21,725 nucleotides of DNA from Bacillota bacterium (GTDB lineage: Bacteria; Bacillota; Clostridia; Acetivibrionales; DSM-1351). Positions 16,591 through 21,725 of this stretch are shown here, piece after piece (position 1 is the stretch's first letter; each line of letters opens with the position of its first letter). The DNA lies in NCBI GenBank assembly GCA_023431385.1, contig JAEYWA010000115.1:1-21725 (forward strand), read 5' to 3'. The position numbers were made by a program, and so were the translations under genes. Below the pieces are notes generated by a model. It was not told where the DNA came from. It worked only from the letters and a program-made list of their open reading frames with translations, and ran no database searches.

Positions 16591-16663
16591 TGTTTCTCCT
16601 CCCCTCTGAATACGTGGTATAATTCAGACCGGTTATTTTTATGGGCAATAATGTTTTAAATAT

Positions 16664-16700
16664 AATTGATGGGTATCAGATGAGTGATACCCAATCAATT
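16664..16700 (-). other. intercistronic stem-loop between binding-protein and permease genes
   Basis: AATTGATGGGTATCA (16664-16678) pairs with TGATACCC plus ATCAATT (16685-16700, one bulged A at 16693) over a 6-nt loop: 15 pairs. No T-run follows on the minus strand. Such hairpins just behind sugar-binding protein genes usually protect the upstream mRNA or terminate partially, making more binding protein than permease. That role is inferred. Confidence 0.75.
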
Positions 16701-16729
16701 ATTGATTATACTATTTACCAGTTAATAAA

Positions 16730-18118
16730 TTATTTACCAAATGCTTTTTTTGCAGCTTCTTCCATTTCTTTGTTTACTTGTTCAGGAGTTTTAGCAAGAC
16801 CGAATATAGCTTGTGAAGTATCCTTGTGAACCTGTGCAACATCAGCTGGTAGATACTGATCATACCATAACTGAACAGAAGGAGCCTTTTCTACTGCATT
16901 CAATACATCCTGGAGCAGAGGATCGCTAACCTTTACACCTTTTACAGGAGGTACTCTTCCAGCTTCAACACGCTTGTTAACTGATGTATCATCTATAAGG
17001 TAAGTGATAGCTTTGAATGCGCCTGCTACGTCTTTACTGGTTGCAGCAACTGAATAGAAGTTATCTCCAACTGTACCAACAACTGAGTCTGGGCTACCTT
17101 TTCCGCCTTCAGCAGCTGGGAATGGGAATGAACCAATCTTCTTCATAAAGTCTTTTATCTTTGCATCTTTACTGCTCTCTGTTTCACCTTTTGCAGTTGA
17201 GAGGAACCATGAACCCATAAGAGTCATAGCAGCTTTTTCTTGATACAATAGCATACGTGATTGTCCTGAGTCTTCATCCAGACCGTTAAAGCCTTTATTG
17301 AAGAAATCTTTCTTAACCCATTCCTGAATCTTGTTTCCAGCCTGGGTAAAGGCTTCGTTTTCAAAGGAACCGGTACGCTGTGCTGCTGCATTAAAGGCCT
17401 CAGCTCCGCCAAAACGATCAGCAAGGTACATATAATACATTGAACCAGTCCACTGAGTCTTGTTAGCTAAGGAGAAAGGAATTACTCCATTCTTCTTCAA
17501 AGTATCAGCAACAGCTTCAAGTTCAGTGATTGTCTTTGGAACCTGAAGGTTGTATTTAGCAAATAGGTCCTTGTTGTAGAAGAACATTGCCACTGCTGTG
17601 TTTTCAACAGGTACTGCCCATATCTTATCCTTGTATGTAGCCTGATTTATAGCCGCCGGCATAAAGCGATCTTTATATCCGCCTTCGTTCATGTAAGTTG
17701 TCAGGTCAGCTATTTTGTTTGAATCAACGTAGGTGTTCATTGGTCCGCCTGACCAGTGTGGGAATATATCAGGCATTTGATCCGAACCCATTGCAACTGC
17801 AATCTTGGTTTTGAATGCATCATTCTGCATTACTGACACTTCAACAGAGTAGTTTGGATTGTCCTTAGTAAATCTGTCTACACTGTCTTTAATGATTGTT
17901 GGCATTGGCTCAGTTGTTTGAATGTGCCAAAGAGTTAATTTTACCGGGTCAGCTGCAGGTGCTGCAGTTGAAGATTCTGCTGCCGCTGTGGTTGATGGAG
18001 CAGTGCTTTGTGTTGAGGTTGAAGTTTCCGCTGTTTTTGATGAACCGCAAGCTGCAATAGACAATGTCATTGCAATTGCTAGTCCAGCAGCCATAGCCTT
18101 ACTGATAGCTTTTTTCAT
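16730..18118 (-). CDS. sugar ABC transporter substrate-binding lipoprotein
   Basis: A 462-aa family 1 binding protein. The signal peptide MKKAISKAMAAGLAIA leads to lipobox IAAC with C24. A low-complexity Ser/Thr/Ala linker (about 25-57) then tethers the ligand-binding fold to the membrane surface. Aromatic motifs typical of oligosaccharide binding are present (LTLWHIQ, WAVPVEN, TQWTGSMYYMY, LWYDQYLP). The ATG has AGGAGGT eight bases upstream. It is the first gene of the cluster and feeds the two permeases. A paralogue lies downstream beside the kinase. Gene content recalls the cellodextrin or xyloglucan uptake clusters of cellulolytic Clostridia (Cua-like); the actual sugar is not determinable here. 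Confidence 0.92.
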   Translation of the reverse strand: MKKAISKAMAAGLAIAMTLSIAACGSSKTAETSTSTQSTAPSTTAAAESSTAAPAADPVKLTLWHIQTTEPMPTIIKDSVDRFTKDNPNYSVEVSVMQNDAFKTKIAVAMGSDQMPDIFPHWSGGPMNTYVDSNKIADLTTYMNEGGYKDRFMPAAINQATYKDKIWAVPVENTAVAMFFYNKDLFAKYNLQVPKTITELEAVADTLKKNGVIPFSLANKTQWTGSMYYMYLADRFGGAEAFNAAAQRTGSFENEAFTQAGNKIQEWVKKDFFNKGFNGLDEDSGQSRMLLYQEKAAMTLMGSWFLSTAKGETESSKDAKIKDFMKKIGSFPFPAAEGGKGSPDSVVGTVGDNFYSVAATSKDVAGAFKAITYLIDDTSVNKRVEAGRVPPVKGVKVSDPLLQDVLNAVEKAPSVQLWYDQYLPADVAQVHKDTSQAIFGLAKTPEQVNKEMEEAAKKAFGK

Positions 18119-18162
18119 TGTTCTTTACCTCCTTTAATATATAAGCTTGTTTGCCTTATGTA

Positions 18163-18226
18163 TTTATAATAGCATCAAAGAACAATCAAATTAATTTACA
18201 AAACTTACTTCTTCATATAATTTTGT
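18163..18226 (-). promoter_or_regulatory. promoter and possible regulator site of the sugar uptake cluster
   Basis: On the minus strand TTTGAT (18190-18185), a 16-nt spacer and TATAAA (18168-18163) make the best promoter for the binding-protein gene. Just upstream, ACAAAA (18198-18203) and TTTTGT (18221-18226) form an inverted pair 17 bp apart, 7 bp from the -35. That position suits an activator such as the AraC-type regulator of this cluster (inference). No convincing catabolite-response element was found. Confidence 0.5.
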
Positions 18227-18227
18227 G

Positions 18228-18272
18228 ACCTAACAAACAATAAATAAAAAACCTAACTTGTTTGTTAGGTTT
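18228..18272 (-). terminator. terminator after nspC with an overlapping alternative hairpin
   Basis: AAACCTAAC (18249-18257) pairs with GTTAGGTTT (18264-18272), and the minus strand then reads into TTTTTTATTTATT, an intrinsic terminator for the polyamine operon. The same right arm can instead pair over 12 bp (18259-18270) with ACCTAACAAACA at 18228-18239. The two folds are mutually exclusive. Confidence 0.8.
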
Positions 18273-18305
18273 ATACAAAATAAATTATTCAATTTTAAGC
18301 AATAC

Positions 18306-19445
18306 TTACGATAATCTGGTTTCAAAATCACTATAATCAAACTTTTTTACTAGCTTTATTCCGTCTTTTTCGCTATAGAGCGCTATAGCAGGAAGATTAA
18401 CACCGTTAAAAGTATTGTTTTTTACCATGGTGTAGTGAGCCATATCGCAAAATACCAGCCTGTCTCCGGCTTTCAAAGGCTTGTCAAATGAGTAGTCCCC
18501 GATTATGTCTCCCGCCAGGCAGGTAAGTCCTCCTAGTCTGTACGTATAGTCTTTCTCCTCAGGTTTTCCGGCTGAAATAATGTTGGGTCTGTAAGGCATC
18601 TCAATTACATCAGGCATATGGCATGCTGCAGAGGTATCAAGAATTGCAATATTCATTTCATTATCCACTATGTCCAGAACTCTGGCAACAAGATATCCGG
18701 TATTTAACGCTATTGCTTCTCCAGGCTCAAGATAAATCTCAACTCCATATTTATCCTGGAAGAATTTTATTGTTCGTATTAGTGTTTCGATATCATAGTC
18801 TTGTCTTGTAATATGATGTCCTCCACCCAAATTCAGCCATTTCATATTTTTAATAAACTTGCCGAATTTTTCATCTACCACCTTTGCTGTACGCTCAAGT
18901 GCATCAGAGTTTTGCTCACACAAGGTGTGAAAATGGAGTCCGTCGATACCTTCAAGCTGGTCCGGTTTGAAGTTCCTTAGTGTGACTCCCAGCCTTGAAT
19001 GATTTGCACACGGGTCATATATGGCATGGTCCTGTTCCGAGTATTCTGGGTTAATACGTATTCCGCATTCAATCTTCTTTCCGGGATAGTTCTTTACTTT
19101 GTTTTTAAACTCTTCCCATTGATGAAAGGAATTGAACACTATGTGGTCTGAGTATTTAAGAAGCTCATCGAATTCCTCCTCAATATACGCCGGAGCGTAT
19201 ACGTGAACTTCCTTTCCCATCTTTTCAAACCCCAGTCTTGCTTCGAAAAGAGAACTTGATGTTACTCCTTTAAGATATTTCCCAATCAAAGGATAAACCG
19301 AATGCATTGAAAAGCCCTTTTGAGCCAGCAAAATTTTACAGCCAGTTCTTTTCTGAACAGAATCAAGAATTTCCAAATTTTTAATTAATAATCTTTCATC
19401 AACTATATAACAAGGTGTCGGTAGCTTAGTTACATCTATATCCAT
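18306..19445 (-). CDS. nspC: carboxynorspermidine decarboxylase
   Basis: A 379-aa PLP enzyme of the alanine racemase-fold decarboxylases. It removes CO2 from carboxynorspermidine or carboxyspermidine to give norspermidine or spermidine. K43 in LLAQKGFSM is the PLP lysine. GGGHH (207-211) and EPGEA (240-244) bind the cofactor phosphate. C309 in GGLTCLAGD is the active-site cysteine donated across the dimer. Length and start are typical. It is the second gene of a two-gene operon, 91 bp after the dehydrogenase that makes its substrate; a hairpin fills the gap. Confusion with diaminopimelate decarboxylase is unlikely given the CLAGD motif spacing and the partner gene. Confidence 0.92.
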   Translation of the reverse strand: MDIDVTKLPTPCYIVDERLLIKNLEILDSVQKRTGCKILLAQKGFSMHSVYPLIGKYLKGVTSSSLFEARLGFEKMGKEVHVYAPAYIEEEFDELLKYSDHIVFNSFHQWEEFKNKVKNYPGKKIECGIRINPEYSEQDHAIYDPCANHSRLGVTLRNFKPDQLEGIDGLHFHTLCEQNSDALERTAKVVDEKFGKFIKNMKWLNLGGGHHITRQDYDIETLIRTIKFFQDKYGVEIYLEPGEAIALNTGYLVARVLDIVDNEMNIAILDTSAACHMPDVIEMPYRPNIISAGKPEEKDYTYRLGGLTCLAGDIIGDYSFDKPLKAGDRLVFCDMAHYTMVKNNTFNGVNLPAIALYSEKDGIKLVKKFDYSDFETRLS

Positions 19446-19474
19446 TAATAGTTTCGCCTTTCTATAACAAACCT

Positions 19475-19525
19475 TACGCCGCTACTTCACCTTGTTGCAG
19501 ACAAAGAATGGGAATCAGCGGCGTA
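19475..19525 (-). other. structured RNA element between the two polyamine genes
   Basis: TACGCCGCT (19475-19483) pairs perfectly with AGCGGCGTA (19517-19525). Within the 33-nt loop, CCTTGT and ACAAAG (19490-19495 and 19501-19506) form a second short stem with one G-U on the minus strand. No T-run follows, so it is not an obvious terminator. It precedes the nspC start and could adjust its stability or translation. Confidence 0.65.
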
Positions 19526-19536
19526 CTCATATTTTA

Positions 19537-20736
19537 TTAATCAAGAAGTGAGGGAGAGAAATCCTCTTTCCATGGGAGGCCACATTTATTAAGGGCGTCC
19601 ATAAACGGATCGGGATCAAATTCCTCAACATTATAAACTCCGGGCTTCATCCAGATTCCCTTTAACATCATCATAGCTCCGATCATGGCCGGAACTCCGG
19701 TAGTATAGGATATAGCCTGGGAACCAACTTCAGCATAGCATTCCTCATGGACACATACATTGTATACATAATAGGTTCTTGGCTTTCCATCCTTAATACC
19801 TTGAATTATGCAGCCTATATTGGTCTTACCCTTTGTTCTCGGTCCAAGTGAAGCCGGGTCGGGTAGAACAGCCTTTAAGAACTGTAGAGGTATTATTTTC
19901 TTACCTTCGAAATCTATAGGTTCAATAGATGTCATACCTACATTTTCAAGAACTCTTAGGTGAGTGAGATATTTTTCCGAGAAGGTCATCCAGAATCTTA
20001 TTCTCTTTACACCCTTTATATTTATAGCCAAAGATTCAATTTCTTCATGGTGTAGAAGATAGATATCCTTTGGTCCGATTTCAGGCAAATCATAAACCTT
20101 TTTTAATTCCAGCGGTTCGGTTTCGACCCATTGCCCATTCTCCCAATAACTTCCGGGAGCAGTAATTTCGCGTATATTGATTTCCGGATTAAAGTTTGTA
20201 GCGAACGGATAACCATGATCACCTGCATTGGCATCGACTATATCAATATAATGAATCTCATCAAAATAGTGCTTTTCAGCATATGCACAGAAAACACTTG
20301 TTACACCCGGATCAAATCCGCTGCCCAATAAAGCCATGATACCAGCTTTTTCAAACCTTTCTTTATAAGCCCACTGCCATTTATACTCAAACTTTGGTAT
20401 CTCAGGCGGCTCGTAGTTTGCAGTATCAAGGTAGTGCACTTTTGTAGCGAGACACGCATCCATAATTGTAAGATCCTGATATGGCAGTGCTACATTTATA
20501 ACAATATCCGGTTTAAATTTATTTATAAGTTCAATAACCTCATCGGTATTATCTGCATCAACCTGGGCTGTCTGGATTTTTGTTTTACCTCCATCCAGTT
20601 TTGCCTTTATAGCCTCGCACTTTTCAACTGTTCTGCTAGCTATACATATTTCTTCGAATACATCAGGGTTTTGGCAGCATTTATGGATTACAACACTGGC
20701 AACTCCTCCCGCGCCAATAATTAAAGCTTTTCCCAT
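19537..20736 (-). CDS. carboxynorspermidine synthase/dehydrogenase (saccharopine dehydrogenase family)
   Basis: A 399-aa NADPH-dependent enzyme that couples a diamine (putrescine or diaminopropane) with aspartate semialdehyde to form carboxyspermidine or carboxynorspermidine. The N-terminal Rossmann motif GAGGVASVV (residues 8-16) is followed by the basic SRT segment suited to NADPH. LGSGFDPGVTSVF and the C-terminal TGVPAMIGAMM are family blocks. The ATG has GGAGG upstream. The adjoining nspC gene makes the polyamine role much more likely than lysine metabolism. Expression starts at a strong promoter (20869-20897) with a structured leader of about 125 nt. Confidence 0.92.
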   Translation of the reverse strand: MGKALIIGAGGVASVVIHKCCQNPDVFEEICIASRTVEKCEAIKAKLDGGKTKIQTAQVDADNTDEVIELINKFKPDIVINVALPYQDLTIMDACLATKVHYLDTANYEPPEIPKFEYKWQWAYKERFEKAGIMALLGSGFDPGVTSVFCAYAEKHYFDEIHYIDIVDANAGDHGYPFATNFNPEINIREITAPGSYWENGQWVETEPLELKKVYDLPEIGPKDIYLLHHEEIESLAINIKGVKRIRFWMTFSEKYLTHLRVLENVGMTSIEPIDFEGKKIIPLQFLKAVLPDPASLGPRTKGKTNIGCIIQGIKDGKPRTYYVYNVCVHEECYAEVGSQAISYTTGVPAMIGAMMMLKGIWMKPGVYNVEEFDPDPFMDALNKCGLPWKEDFSPSLLD

Positions 20737-20749
20737 ATTACCTCCACTT

Positions 20750-20850
20750 TACGCGCACAGCGCGTACACAAATAGTAATGAAAAGACACGTAGTGGCTTT
20801 GAGCCAACATTGTGGCTTTGGTTCGTAAAGCGGCTATAAATTTATAGCCG
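20750..20850 (-). promoter_or_regulatory. structured 5' leader of the polyamine operon, candidate cis-regulatory RNA
   Basis: In transcript order it has a perfect 20-bp palindrome (20850-20831, half-site CGGCTATAAA), AGCCA/TGGCT around 20817-20802, and TACGCGC/GCGCGTA (20766-20750) with a 3-nt loop just ahead of the ribosome binding site. CAAAGCCAC occurs twice, and one copy continues as CCACT, able to pair with AGTGG in the ribosome binding region. No known riboswitch class was recognised; a polyamine-responsive switch is speculation. Confidence 0.5.
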
Positions 20851-20868
20851 TTCAACAATACAAGCGTG

Positions 20869-20897
20869 ATTATACAAAAAAAACATTAAAAAATCAA
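20869..20897 (-). promoter_or_regulatory. sigma-A promoter of the polyamine operon
   Basis: On the minus strand TTGATT (20897-20892), a 17-nt spacer and a perfect TATAAT (20874-20869). Transcription would begin near 20862, about 125 nt before the first start codon. The rest of 20898-21054 is AT-rich with no gene seen. Confidence 0.75.
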
Positions 20898-21054
20898 TAA
20901 AAATAGAAAATATTCTGCTTTATCTAGATTATCAATTCAAAATCTACATATTCCTCAATATTTCTTTCTTTTATTATTTATTTCTAAATGTATTATACGT
21001 ACTTATCTTAAATTTATTTAATATGGGCTAAGCTCAGTGGCATATTTTCAGTCA

Positions 21055-21725
21055 CTATTTCTTAAAAACAACCACTTTATGAGACGAATCAAGCTCTGCA
21101 AGTATAACCTGACTTTTAAGATCAGAAATTCCCTGCCGCTTGAGCTCACCCAGCAACCATAGCTCGTTTTTACCCATATACGTTAGATTTTCCTTGATTA
21201 TATTTCCATCTATTATTAATGGAAGACTTACAGAACTTTCAGGAGCAGTCATATTCATATCCTTAAGGGTAACAGGTTTATTTTCTGCTTTAGGGAAAAC
21301 TGAAAGCTGACCGTTTGGCTCAAATATTGCAGTCTGAACATCTGAAACTTTATCAAAACCTTGCTGCCTTATAAGGCCAAGCAGTTGGTTCAAACTGAGA
21401 CTTAATCTTTTCAGCTGCTCAAAATCTATTTTTCCGTTATGAATAATTATTGAAGCGGTATGTTCCATAACAGGTGTAAATTTGTTAAATAGAGCCAACT
21501 TGGTGGCAATAATCATTAATATTACGAGAACTCCCGAACCGTAGACCGATTTAATTGCAACCTTGTCCACAATAGGCTCGGCAGCAACATTTGCAAATAC
21601 CATCAGACCAGCCATCTCATAAGCAGTCATCTCAGCTATTGCCTTTTTAGTAAGAATTCTGGTTGCAAGATATGTGAAGAAATATACTATAATTACCCTT
21701 ATGCTATAACTAAGTAAAGTATTCA
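21055..21725 (-). CDS. DUF421/YetF-like membrane protein, 5' end beyond the window
   Basis: The frame stays open to the right edge, so the N terminus is missing; 222 residues are visible. The visible part begins with a hydrophobic helix (VIIVYFFTYLA). The conserved KKAIAEMTAYEMAGLM region and another helix (VLVILMIIATKLALF) follow, then a soluble domain with HNGKID, LLGLIRQQGF and AIFEPNGQLSVFP. These are marks of the DUF421 (YetF/YcaP) family. Its role is unknown; relatives are often linked to sporulation or envelope stress. A methionine at 21630 lies inside the conserved region and is not the start. It is the last gene before the polyamine operon and ends 157 bp before that promoter. Confidence 0.85.
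   Translation of the reverse strand, partial: NTLLSYSIRVIIVYFFTYLATRILTKKAIAEMTAYEMAGLMVFANVAAEPIVDKVAIKSVYGSGVLVILMIIATKLALFNKFTPVMEHTASIIIHNGKIDFEQLKRLSLSLNQLLGLIRQQGFDKVSDVQTAIFEPNGQLSVFPKAENKPVTLKDMNMTAPESSVSLPLIIDGNIIKENLTYMGKNELWLLGELKRQGISDLKSQVILAELDSSHKVVVFKK

Noticed and set aside
17922..18137. Plus-strand Ala/Val-rich frame opposite the main binding-protein gene
   Set aside because: It mirrors the signal peptide and Ser/Thr/Ala linker of the real gene and has no ribosome binding site.
21001..21054. Terminator after the DUF421 gene
   Set aside because: Only a weak AATATG/CATATT pairing was found, without a T-run in the right place.

Overview
The window comes from an AT-rich, low-GC Gram-positive anaerobe of the Clostridia. 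Supporting signs are strong Shine-Dalgarno sites, TTG/GTG starts, a sigma-D type flagellin promoter, YesM/YesN-type signalling, ferredoxin-like Fe-S proteins and a carboxynorspermidine-type polyamine route. The sugar transporter plus signalling cluster recalls plant-polysaccharide degraders such as Ruminiclostridium. No rRNA, tRNA, CRISPR array, transposase or phage gene was recognised.

Left part (1-7032): an intact sigma-28 promoter drives a broken flagellin gene. It carries an inserted zinc-metalloprotease domain (flagellinolysin type) and is broken by a 14-bp tandem duplication and a 1-base deletion. Next come a short-chain dehydrogenase and a small basic protein (45 aa). A large four-domain sulfur-handling protein (CoA-disulfide reductase, rhodanese, TusA, DsrE) follows, then an ArsR-family regulator that is probably its controller, and a convergent CheX-like chemotaxis phosphatase.

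Middle part (7033-9881, minus strand): a small unknown protein, an overlapping DNA alkylation-repair pair (AlkA-type glycosylase and Ogt methyltransferase), an aldo/keto reductase with two ferredoxin-like clusters, and terminators.

Sugar uptake and sensing cluster (9963-18118, minus strand): in transcription order, a sugar-binding lipoprotein, two ABC permeases, a second divergent copy of the binding lipoprotein, a YesM-type histidine kinase and a YesN-type AraC response regulator. The second binding protein abuts the kinase gene and probably senses the sugar for it (a three-component system), while the first feeds the permeases. No ATPase gene is present, so a shared MsmX-type ATPase from elsewhere is expected.

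Right part (18306-21725, minus strand): a two-gene polyamine operon (carboxynorspermidine synthase/dehydrogenase, then carboxynorspermidine decarboxylase) has a strong promoter, a structured leader of about 125 nt and an intercistronic hairpin. A DUF421/YetF-like membrane protein runs off the right edge. The most interesting observations are the doubly broken flagellin-protease, the duplicated binding protein coupled to a kinase, and several unexplained RNA hairpins.
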